A stretch of DNA of 64,000 bases from Diadema setosum (Eukaryota > Echinodermata > Echinoidea > Diadematoida > Diadematidae), in contig CM067076.1 in assembly GCA_033980235.1 (NCBI GenBank), positions 35,917,709 through 35,981,708 on the forward strand, read 5' to 3'. Shown here piece by piece: positions 27,482 through 40,600 of the stretch. The notes beneath the pieces were generated by a model, which saw nothing but the letters and a program-made list of their open reading frames with translations, ran no database searches and was not told the DNA's origin. Position 1 is the first letter of the stretch, and the number at the start of each line of letters is the position of its first letter. Position numbers and translations under genes: made by a program.

Positions 27482-28611
27482 TGTTTACGTGTGTTTTTAC
27501 ATATATATCTGTTCATCATACATGGGATGGCTGATTTTGTGTGCTTTTTCACAGTGTGTAACATGCTGCGACTGGGCGTGGCGACGGTGTTCGGGCCAAT
27601 CACCTCCCAGGACTCCATAGCGGTGAGATCGGTTTGTGATTCGATGGACGTACCCCACATACAGACCCACTGGGATTATCGCAAGCTTGAACCTGGTCGA
27701 AACACAATCAACATGTATCCATCCAACGAAATCATCAGCAAGGCCCTCTCGGACCTCGTTCTACAGTTCAAGTGGAAGGATATTTCAATTATATATGACG
27801 ACGAAGAAGGTAATGATTTAGTCAGTACCTCTAATTAGTGGTCCTGTAAAATATTCCACAGTCACGATTATAATCAAAGATACAAGCTTCTTTTATCTTT
27901 CATTAAATAGATGAACTATGATTAAGTACGTTTCTGACTTGTGAATTATCAAATCCTCGCACACACAAAAAGTCGAATAAACCTTTCTAGTAGAATATCA
28001 TATTGTATCAGAAATGCACAAACCTGACTAAAGATTAAGATCAAAATTCAATTTATTACATTCCTAAAATCAAAGGTACTAATGTCACCATATTTCACGG
28101 TATGTCCACCCTATCAAAAAGGACCCTTTTCGTAAGTAATGGAATGCAATCCTAACTTACAAAGCATAACATTTAATGAAAGTCACACATAAGAAATACC
28201 ATTACGTAAGATTGTCTATATAACCTAATCATGTTTGAATTCTTCCCTTCAGTAATTAACGAAATATCTGTCGATTACCGATGATTACAGGAAATATGAA
28301 ACTATAGAGTAGACGCAAAAGAGTCCTGATTGTAATGTCGATTAGATGCTGATATCATAAGCACCACTTACCACCTTCTCAGGTCTGTCCAGACTACAAG
28401 GGGTCTTCCAGCTGTCACTCAAGAAAGACATCCGAATTACCATCTACGACTCGAGAGCCATGACATCCCGGGCTATGATGAAGAAAATTAAAAGTTCTGG
28501 CGCCAGTCATATCATCATAGACTGCTCACGAAAATACCTCCGTCCCTTACTCGAAAAGGTGTGTATAATGTGCAAAGTTGTGTGTGTGTGTGTGTGTGTG
28601 TGTTTGTGTGG

Positions 28612-28645
<34 letters not shown>

Positions 28646-31600
28646 GTGTGTATGTCCTTTTGTGTGTCTGTAAGTTGTTGTTTATCATCGTTTGTGTGTA
28701 GGAATGTTTTCTTCTATTCTGTGACCGAATCAATTATTTCCTTCCTCGAATAAACAATCAATTGTAAATGTTGATCTACTACCATGGTACAAGTAGGATG
28801 TTTAAGGCGGCTAGACGTTTTGCAAGTATAAGGATGGTTAGACATGTTCCTGAATGTGTCTTGTGATAACACGATTTAACCTTAAGTCCCATTTAGATAT
28901 AACCCGGTGATGTCACGTTTATTTGAGACGTACTTTATTTTACATTTCAAGAAGCTTCTTCTTCTTCTCTTCTTCTTCTTCTTGTTCTTCTTGTTCTTGT
29001 TCTTCTTCTCCTTCTGGCTAAGTCTGCCTCCTTCAATAAGCTGAAGATTCTTGCAGACTGAGCTGAAGATTCTTTCAGCTTCTATCCCAACGAAGTCACT
29101 GCAGGGGTGAACATAGGATTTTGATAAGACCATCTAATATCGAGCTATAAAACATTAATGTTTACCGTGCTATTTCTAACCCAGCTGAATCAGCAGTCTG
29201 AAATAAGTAAACTGAGAGAGCTAATATTCTTGGCCCTCTTGTCATGGGCATACTGTTATATTAGTGTTGGTGGTGAAAGACATTAAAATCGAGCAAGCGA
29301 AGCTGCGCTTGAAAAAAAAAAAAACACTCAGTGAAATTACCATAACTACGTTCACAACATCAACAGAGGTGTAGTTAAGTAGCCCTTTTGTTGAGGTAGG
29401 TTCGTAAATTTGTGACACGGAATGTCATCGATAGTAGAGGAAAATGAATATGAAACGTCAAATAGCAAGAATAGTATGTATTGCAAGGTCTCATTTTAAT
29501 ACGAATTAGAAATACGATAGCCGTAGATTACGACTTTAATATAGTTGTGTTGCTGTGATTATTTTGTTATACCATGCACTCTATGAACAATAGGTTCAAC
29601 TTTGCACCTTGACCGTGCAGCGTCACGCTAGGAGCACTTTTACGGGTGCAACTTTACACCTTTCAGACCAGATGCTCCCAGTGTGACACTGGTAATGGTG
29701 CAAAGTTGAACCTATTTTTCTTAGAGTGTATCGAAATAAATCATTGACTAGAAACAAAACATAGAAACAAGAGATTAGTAAAGGAATAAATTGTCGCAAA
29801 ATATATGTTGACGTGTCTCACCACAACAGTTCATGCTCATTATATTTCATGTGTCTTTTTCCCTGATGAGTTCAAAATTAATAAAGCTCACCGGCAACAA
29901 ACACAAGGAAAGAAAATGCCAACCTGCGATAACATTGCCGCTAGTCCTATTAAAGTGTTACTGTACTTTCTTGTAAAGTACCTCAGCTTGATTTTAGAAA
30001 TGCACGTCAATTCTCAGTATTCGTACATCAATTATGGCTGGCACCTCTCTTCCCGCCATAATAACACAATTGATGGCGTCTTAAAGAGTGTTCCACAGAA
30101 CATGTGGAATGCGACAATTGGTTGGGTGAATTCGCGGGCCTCATCCTAGAAGTGTCGTTGGTAATTTAATTCGTGGAATAGATTGTCACTCACCGTGAAG
30201 CTGGGAGTTTCCTAAAGGATACAAACACAGAGTAATCATGGACAATTTACATCTTATAAAGTAGGAGGCATGCAAGGAGACGAAAAGTGAAGTGCAGGCT
30301 GTATGTCGACCATTAACCATTCATTCTACGTAAGAAAGAGCCAGTCACCGTTCTCCTTCGCATTCTTTTTAGCTTGGTGCTCAGCTTTTCAGACATTTGA
30401 GTGTCTTTTCAACAGTAACATCTGGAGATATTCTGAAATCGCCGGTACATATTGGTTGGAAAGCCTTGTACGTTAACCAACGCTGGCGTCGGCTGGTGTC
30501 CAGTATAATGAAATAAGGGACATATTTTTCTCCTTTTTCCCTGGCTTAAACTCTTTCTAGGCGTAAAGAGTACGCATCAATTTTAGGTTAACCTGAAATA
30601 CAATGCTGATTGAAAAAAAAGCAGAAAAATCCTCAGAATTTCCGATCTCAAGATCAAAATGATTATGTGAATAATTGAAATTCCGTTCTTAGTATAAAGT
30701 ATATTGGACGATCGCACAACGAAACTAACAATGGAAACAATTTACCAAAATATGTTGTAATATGAAAATTAGAACTTGCATGATTATGAAAGATGCTGAT
30801 TTATATCCAAGTTTCACGTTTTCAAGTTCATATGTTGAATTATTGAGTTGTTAAAGGGATGATTCAGTTTCGGTTAAGAAAGGGCTACAGTTTTCCAACG
30901 TTTTGTGACGATGATTTAACGAGATGATAAAAAACCTCTTAGTTAATATGAAAGAGCATGCACTTCTAAGTGGAATTCAAAGGTTATTTGACAAAAGCTG
31001 GATTAGAAGTGGCTGAGATATCCAAAACAAAGCAATCGTAATAAAAGGTGAGACACCCCTTTTATTATTAAGATCGCTTTGTTTTGCTTTGTTTTTTTTA
31101 TCTCGGCCATTTCGAAAGTGATTTTCATCAATGAACTTGGAATTCCTTTTAGAATTTTATGCTCTTTAGCATTTCATAAAGTGGTTTATAAGTATCTTGC
31201 AAAAAGTAAAATGATTTAATTCTGTTGTTTCCTTTCATTATTTTATTTTTCCCTCAGATGATGGAGTTTCAGATGCTTATGAGTTACTTCCATTACATCA
31301 TTACTCCACTGGTAAGATCAATACTTTTGATTACATTGAAACCCCATAAGGGTACATGTACATGGTTGTATCAACGGTAATCAGCATCAGAGAGATATGG
31401 GTGGGGGAGAGGTGAGTTTGTCACACAGTTAAGGCAAACGTGAAGTAGCAATGGTTATAATGATAGTTATCGTTTTATGTTTATGAGTGTTGAGAGATGT
31501 TTTATTTCTGTGATGTTATCACTAAATCAGTAGTAATCACGTGAAATTCTCAAGTTTGTTTGCTGCCAATAAAGTCAAACATTTAATGGAAGAGTGTTTG

Positions 31601-34600
31601 GTATCTGGGTTTGATCCCACCCCCAAGAAAAAGGAAAAGAAACAGAAATCCGCATTTGTAAATGCGTAGTTTGAGACGTAACAGAATTAAGACTATAGAA
31701 TGGCAGAGCCCAAGGTGCTACCGTAGATTTATCTTCCAATCTTGATATTATGATGATATCATTCTTTCCCACCCTCTAGGATACCTTCTCTATCGATCTC
31801 ACCCGATACACCGGCGACTTCGTCAACATCACCGCGCTCCAGCTCGTTGATATGGAGAACACTGACACTGCAAGGCTCGTCCAGGAGTTCAGTGACTACG
31901 TGGTTGAGAACATCGGACCGGTCGAAGACCCCGGGATGACGGTAACTTTCTCTCAGAGATCACAGAATTTCTTTATTAATTTCATGTTGTTTAAAGCTTA
32001 TATCAATTTGAATTCTTCCAATACTGTGTCAGTTGTGAAGACTTCTTCGACTATACAAGCTATTTACTGTCACTTATGAGTCACTTGTGAGAGAATCATG
32101 AATTGAGACAGTGCTTACATATTCGTAAGCAATCTTTTGTGTTGAGAAACGTTACAACTTTCAATTCCAGCTCAGTAACTTTTAGGTGAATTGAGTTGGG
32201 TCTTATCCTATTTCACATTGATTTGACTGATGCTAAGTGTTTCTTTTTAAAACAGACAAGTCAACGTCTACGGTAGACATTTCCTGTACACTGAACGATA
32301 GTATTCTCTAACATTAAAAACACCTGGATATATTGCAACTGATTGACATTTTGCCCTACATCGACGTAAATAAGCACTGAATTGATCAGTGTTTTAGTAG
32401 TAATCATGATAAAAAATCATGGGCGTACATAGTTTTTTATCATGGCTACTACTAAAACACTGATCAATTTAGTGCTTATTTACGTCGATGTAGGGCAATT
32501 TGTCAATCAGTTGCAACGAAAAATACCTCGACGGAAGAATCTCACCTGAATATAGTTTTTACTTACCAACAAGTTTCTCTGCGTCGTCAGTACCTACCGA
32601 ACTTGCAATTTTTTTCCCACATTAATTTCTCACGCTATCTTTCCCCTATCTTGTACACCGACAGTTAGAGGCAGCCCTGGTCTATGACGCAGTTAGTCTT
32701 ACATCCAGCGCGTTGCACCGTGCGTCAGGGCAAAGTGGTAGTCTTCCTGTCAGATCGCTTTCCTGTGAACGGTCACAGTCTTGGGACAATGGATTAACTC
32801 TCTACAATGACTTAGAGTCTGTGAGTCTTTTATATGCTGTTTTACTTCACTCTCTTTTATTTGCTGGTCATGTCGTTATCCCTCACTTGAAACAGCTGTC
32901 AGAACTCTCTCTATCAAACCCACTAAGAAATAATCAATTAGTCATTAATGCAAACTTTTTGGCACAACAGAATGACGATAATAATTCCCTCATCAATTGC
33001 ATACTGTTTAAATTTTCGTATGTCAAAGCTATCAAACGAGAAGATGTCCATTGAATCACTCACATTTAATAAATATAGTTGCATGTACACATCCGATTTT
33101 TTTAAAACAGTATATTACATGGTACTTGGAATTATTGTATAAAACACATCTTTTACTCCAACAACAGTATTTCCTAAAACTGATTTTGGATCGTTCGTTA
33201 AAACACAGCAATAATTTGCATTAAAAGGTTCAACTTTTTCTCCACAATTCAATGTACAAGAAAATAAATTCAAAGAACATGTAAGAATGGAATAAAGGGA
33301 GATTTTTAAGGTAATAGAATCATCTCATATGATTATATGAATTTGTTGCGACTCTTCCTGTCACTGTTTTTGTGAAAAGATCTTACACTTTTAATATCAT
33401 ATATTTATCATTTTCATATCCGTCATCAGTAAAACCTAATGTCATGTCTGTTTGACTTCATTCTATTCATCAAAGTCATTTTTTTCTTGCAGTGCAATGA
33501 AATTGCACTTTAAGCTGAGAGATTTTCCTGACAGTCGCTGCACGCGCTTAAACTAAGTTCCCGCAGAGAACAAAACACTTTGAAGCACTGGGAGCAGCCC
33601 GCAGCTGTCTCAATTCCTGTACAAGACGCTTACGTAGAATGATACCGCTGTTATCATGTCCGCCGCAAGATGCCAATTAAGTGGCGGCACCAGCGTACCA
33701 TTACCTCCCGTTAAGATGAAATATAAAACAAAGAACACATTATCATTGGTTGCGTGTCGACATCTGCATGACATCACATTAACTAAGGTATGTAACCCTT
33801 GCCTCTAACGCAAGCGGGAAAGCTTGGATTCCCGAGATACGTGAGATCCTAATGTTAGCACTCTTGATATCTGTCAAAATTTGAAAGGTGCCAAATGTCG
33901 GGAACTCTAATGGGTTTTAGAAAGCTTGGTAGGTTACTCCTTCTGTAAACAAACATTCTTTTCCTTTTACCTCCGTCAGTGCTTTCATTAACGATATCTT
34001 TTAGCCGCAAATTGTGCAATAACTGTCGAGTAACGAGTTAATGAATACACCCTTCGAGATATCATTCTGTTATGAAATGTTGAGTCTGTGAGAAAAAAAA
34101 AACCGACATGGAAATCGTGTTTAATAATGAAAGACGTGGATAATTCAGCGTTCATCACTGACGATTTAATGCTTAAACTCGCCTCGTCATGAGAATCAAT
34201 AATGTGGCTGATGAACCCGAGAAAAATATATACACTGATTACAAGAGAACTGGTGGATTTTGTTTCAGTTGAGAAAATTCTTTTGTTTGAATAGTTACTT
34301 TTGAAGAAAGATAAACATAATAATGTTTACTATTTATAGCAACGTTTGTATATTAACATTAATTAGTACTGAAATGAAAATGGTGCTAAACGTTTGATCT
34401 CAATACAATATATTAATCTTCAAAATTTTCAGCTGTCAACGCTACAGCCTAAATCAGAGGTACATATCTGATACATATAAAGGTAGATAACACCATTTTC
34501 AGTTGAATTTATAATACAGATGAGCCTCTACTCTAATAAATGAGTGTTCATAATGTATCATTTAAAAGAAGCCATGTCTGATACATGTAATTCAGAGCCG

Positions 34601-37600
34601 ATGTGTGATATGGAAGAGTGCCTTATCAGTCTGCATAGGTTGAAAATGACTTCCCAGCAAAGTAATTCTCAAATATTCTTATTGTTTTAATTTAAAAGTT
34701 TAAAAGAGTTTTGATGAACATGTTCATTTGGTATTGTTTATTGCCGCAATAAGATAGCCCCGTAAAGTTGAAAACTTTACTCGAAATATCCTTCACATCG
34801 AGCATTCGTATTATTCCGAAGACGTCGTTGATACAGCGCTAAAGCTTTGCTCGCCCTGTAAACCAAACATGAAAACACAGGAATTCTCTCATGCAGAATC
34901 CTAAATGCCTTTACCGTCTGTATGAGCATGACCCCTGCCTGGCTGAATCAAGGTACTTGGTTCCATGCAATAACTGATTTCCTTGCCCACTCTGCTCTAC
35001 ACATGATGCACGCACTGTTTGTTTCACCAAATTTATTCGCATTGGAATCAGGGAGAATGTAATTCAATTGTAGATTGCTAACCTCTCATGAAGTCGTGTA
35101 TCGCTTCGTGAATTCGGATTCCCCTTGAATACAGGCAATGTTGATATTATATTATCCGTTTCCCTGTATCCATTAGGCTTACAGTGGAATATCATTTGAA
35201 TAATGCAGGCGTCGCAAGGCCCTTGAGCCAACACGCATTCTATTCTGGATGTTACGTTACCGTCTGTCAAAAATCATTCTTCACCGCCTCAGATATGTAT
35301 ACCCCAAATACAACAACAAACCCTCTTATGGTAAGGCGGGAATAGTCAATAAATGATGAATTGTACATCACCTATCATCTGCTGAATTCAATCATCTCAG
35401 TTTTTTACATTTCCCTACCAGCAACCACATAAAATGAATTTCAGACGTAATGCAAACAGATCTTACACACTACTACTTCTAATCTTATTATTTTGTCATT
35501 ACCGATGCAAGTTTTGCTAGAATCTGCTGAATTTATTATTGTAAATCCGCTGTCCAGATTTTTGTCATACAAATCAAATTTGCTGTTCATAGAATCAGAA
35601 ATTCAGGAACACCTTGAAACCTCTTATATATAATTTCACGTAACCTGATGAAATTAAGAGGAAACCTCGTTTAGAAATGCCTGGTCAAAACATATGTTTC
35701 TACGTGTTGTGTAGAAAACAATCCCCATCCTGAAATGCGCACAATCTCAAACCAATGAGTTACGTTATAGACATACCTATTGTACAGGGGAGAAACAGAC
35801 GGGAAAGTACCCTCCCTTGAGAAGTAGAAATTGACATGTGGGGGGGGGGGGGGGGAGTGGCTACATTTTGAGTTGGCCTATTTCTGTGAAACAAGTCCCA
35901 TCTAATCAAAGCTGCTTATTTCTCCTTACTTGCAATTAACATATTGTTGTAATTTTATCACATACACCAATATTTTGTCTTTCTTAAATGTCCCTCCATG
36001 TCAATCCTACAGACTACAATCGCCGGCCTGACAGGCAACATCCAGTTTGCGGAAGGAGAGCGATCTGATGTACTTTTCCACATCACATCCTTAACGGAGA
36101 ATGGAATGAAACAAGTGAGATATATTTACACTGGTCATTCTACTACCACTAGCCAGCTTCGATATCATTTAACGTTCTTCTGTAACAGTACATGTACTTC
36201 TTTTTTGTAATTGTTATATTACGTTCATTTCTCAATTGTGGTTTGATAATTCTTACTGCCGTTATGATCCTCTTTGGATTTGGAGATATTGAATACGAAT
36301 GAAATTATTTAAAAGGATCATCTTTTAAAACGAGCACTAGCTTAGTTTTCACCAATGTCTATCGTAGACGAAATTGTGGTGAAGAGATGCTGAGGAAGAA
36401 AAGGACACATTGTACGATGACCTGAGTGAACTTTAGATTCTTTCATTTTTCTTTTTTTTTTTCTTTCCATCTTTTGGTTGAAAGGTATAAGAAAGTCCAC
36501 ACCAATGGAAACCTTCAAAATGAATCTGAAGCAATATTTCTATAGCAGTATAGTGAACTCTGTACACCGAAGGTGAAAGTCGAAAGTTCAGTCAAATTGA
36601 ATTTAATTCGTCATTTTCCTGATGTTTCTTTAACTACACAGATTTTCATGCTGACGTCGTATTTTACTCAGATCAGTGTGTGCGTGTGTGCACATGAGTG
36701 GGTGTGTATGTGTGAGGGCACAATTCAAAACATTTTATAAATGACTTTTTTTCGTTTCAAAACAAAGAGTTCACCTTTCGAAATTTGCCGAAAGAAATTG
36801 ATATGAATGTTTTCTTGCGTTCTCGTTGACAGATTGGTCATTGGCAAAAAGACAGCGGAGTAGAGATGTACCCGGTACACAGCGATCAGTCGGCTGCCGT
36901 GCGGGCAGGCATTAACAGGACACTTATCGTCACCACTGTGTTGGTACGAACACAAGATATTATTGTCACCCTCAATTAGTAACAACGTTTTAAGTACATC
37001 GAGGAAAACCCAGTAGGGACACATATTATCTGAGCTATCTCACTCCCTACAAGCTGAATATCAGTGTAAGAAAAGTTATATGATATATATTTCTCATAAA
37101 GCACCAAAAGAGAACTCTTATATGACATTATGTCTAGTGCACTAAATACGGAGAAATGAAAATCTTTTTTTAATAATAAAGCCAATCAAGATTCGCTGTT
37201 TATTATTCACTTTTGCAATCATGAATAAACCTGACATGTATGGCAAGAGATTAATTTCAGCCTCATTTCTAATTTGATAAAAAACCGGGATATAATGAAA
37301 ATGGCTCATTAACCCAGATTATTACTCGACATACGCATTCCATTTTTATCCAAACCTAATTGAATGACGGTGTAAAAATATAAAAAGCATCATATCAAGA
37401 AGAAAACAAAACGATCTTTTTAAGATATAAACGTATGTCTTCAAAAACGATTTGTCAAAGTTATAAATCTGCTTATTAATGACATGATTTACCATGCTTC
37501 GGTTCTGTCTGGTTTGCACCTTGTAAAAAGGAAAGTAATCTAATCGTAATTTCATGTTTTCATCTATTCGCTGACTAAAGGCACAGTCGCCGTAATCAGA

Positions 37601-40600
37601 CAAAAGCTACTCCTACAGATCTTAAAGAGGATGTGATGTATTATGAAATCAGATCAAATGCTGCGATATTTGTGTATGGTAATTTGGTAATTATGGTACA
37701 AATTGACAGTAACAGGCCACAGGTTTTCTCAAGAAGAAAATAGGCGTAGCAGACTCGTTGAACACGAAATGGCGTCACAATACATTTCCTATTGGAGCTC
37801 CAACGTTGTAATTTCTGTATATCTTGATACTGGTTACCCCACATGGCAGGAGAAACCATTTGTGATGTTCCGTGAGACAGAGGACGGACGAACTCTGGAG
37901 GGAAACGAAAAATTCCAGGGTTTCTGTATCGACCTGCTACGTCATCTAGCAGAAAAGGTCGGCTTCGAGTACAAGATCAAACTCGTGGACGATGGTAACT
38001 ATGGTGATGAGCAGGATGATGGCACATGGGATGGAATGGTTGGCGAGCTGATGGAAAGGGTAACGTTTGAAAAGTCATTATCACAAAATTTATTGTTTGT
38101 TTTCTCTATTTTGGTATTCTCTCTTGATTTGTCAGAACGAAAGATTGAAATCAATTCCAAAAGATCAATATCAAATAATTAATATAAAATGGTAATAAAC
38201 ACAAATTATTTATGATATAATATTGGAAGAAAATCTTCAAATCTATAGCCCATTCTGGTATTCTTCCTCTGTAATTGGAATATCGAAAACGCAAAATATT
38301 TAATCAAGACATTCTAAATCAGTCTTTATGAAAACATGGACATTGATTTAAGAAACGTCGGGAGACTCTCGATATATAACTTGAAACCGTTTTTCTTTCT
38401 TCCCCTTCACTTCCAATATGCAGGATGCTGATTTGGCTGTTGCCCCGCTGACAATTACGTACGTCAGAGAGCAGGTGATCGATTTCTCGAAGCCGTTCAT
38501 GTACCTCGGGGTCACCATTCTCTACCGGGTGCCAGAGCCGCAAAATCCGGGTGTTTTCTCTTTTCTCAACCCGCTATCCTTTGATATTTGGATGTACATC
38601 GTAATGGCTTACCTCACCGTGAGTCTTTCGTTCTTCCTACTAGCTCGTTTCAGCCCCTATGAGTGGTACAACTCGCATCCTATCAACCCGGACTATGACG
38701 CTGTAGAGAATCAGTTCACACTGCTCAGCTGTCTGTGGTTTTCCTTCGGCGGGCTGATGCAGCAGGGGTCGGAGCTCAACCCGCGGGCATTCTCAACGCG
38801 TGTGCTCAGCGGCTTCTGGTGGTTCTTCTCTCTCATTCTCGTTTCATCGTATACTGCCAACCTAGCCGCTTTCCTGACAGTAGAAAGGATGGTGTCACCT
38901 ATCCAAAATGCGGACGATTTAGCAAAGCAGACATCGATAGAATATGGCACCAGGACGAGTGGATCGACGACAAGATTCTTTAAGGTTGGCAGAACATCAA
39001 CACGAAATAAATTTTCTGTCGTTAACTTTGACTCAAACTCGTTTGAGAGTGAAGCCATCACATAAGAAGAATCTTCATTGCATAACTTCTCAACCATATC
39101 ATTATTATTAATTGTGCTTTTCTTCTTTTGTAGTGGGTCTGGCAAAACAAGATAAGACGTGTTAGAGTAAAACATCGGAATTGCAAAAGTGGAAATCTTT
39201 TAAGTATTCTCACATATCAATTCACCATTTTCATATTTTGTACGTTCTTTATCAACGTATACATTGTCAAAAGTATGTACAATGTTAGATGGTACATGTA
39301 ATATACCAAAATTTAAGTTTTTTATTCAGTCTTTTTGAGAAAAACAGCGTATTAGTCGTTGTTTCTGGCACAGCTGCGTAGTGACAAGGTGTTTCTTTGA
39401 ACTGCTTCTTTTAAAGTTTAAGGGGGGAAACTCCTTGTATTTCCAATTGCTGTAGCTACATGTTGGCAAAGAGAAGGATTTGACAAATTCCGTTGCGTTC
39501 AAGTCGTTAAAATAATGTTCAAGGAAGCAGCATAGTCTGACAGTGTAGCCAAAGTTCGACTTTGAAATGGACCAAGGAAATAAGGATTAATGAAGAGGAT
39601 CTGATCATTAAGAATATGTGTTCCCATCTATTTTCAGCGCTCTACGATACACACATACGAGAAGATGTGGGACTTTATGTTTGCTAGACCTCACGTGTTC
39701 GTCCAGACGTACCAGGAGGGAATCGACCGCGTGCTCAACTCGAAAAACTACGCCTTCCTCATGGAGTCTACCATGGCTGAGTACCAAGTGTCAAAACATT
39801 GCCAGAATCTTACCATGATTGGTGGACTTCTCAACTCCAGAGGCTACGGCGTTGGCACGCCACTAGGTGAGGGCCAAAAGTTATTGAGTGACTGAACCAG
39901 ACTGCTACAAACAAAACAAAACAAATGGCACTGGAAATATCCACTCCGATACCCAAGGCATGAAAATAAAATAAAATAAGAAGCTTTGTGCAATGTAATT
40001 TGACATGGTTGAGGAATCCTTTAATGTGGAACATGGATTTCAATTGTAATGGTATTAAAGCATCATAAATAATGGCAATGGCTTTGATAGTGACATTAAT
40101 ATGACTTCATATTTCATCTACTTTGTGAAATATACAACTGCCGTTGCCTGTACATATTTCACATATCACCTTACATGTATTATTATGTCATTTGTCTTTC
40201 TTTGCGTTTACACAGGCTCCCGGTATCGTGACGAAATAACCAAAGCTATCCTACAGTTACAAGAAGACGACATCCTCTTGCAGCTAAAGGGAAAATGGTG
40301 GAAGTCGGGCCAATGTCAGAGAGATGACAACAGTAAGGACGACGCCAGTGAACTCGGCCTAAAAAACATAGGAGGCATCTTTCTCGTGCTCGTCGCGGGT
40401 CTCGTTCTCGGCGTCATGGTAGCCATTGCTGAGTTTGTGTGGAAATCAAAGCAGAACGCAGAGATAGATAAGGTAAAATTACAGTTCCTGTCATGTATGA
40501 CCAATCAAATTTTACAGAGACTTAGACATGTAGTGTCACATGATACAGCAGTCTTTTTTAAACATAAGACAGACCACGTAACCAATCAAATAGAATACGA

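Larger units (their letters stand above)
28559..31257. other. Intron 3
   Basis: Contains a GT microsatellite immediately after the donor (about 28575-28660), a TTC-rich tract (about 28951-29015), a foldback element (29577-29728) and a truncated MITE (about 30855-31175). No other exon recognised. Confidence 0.8.

Noticed and set aside
38711..39175. 154-codon minus-strand frame
   Set aside because: Exact shadow of the pore/M3 exon on the opposite strand.
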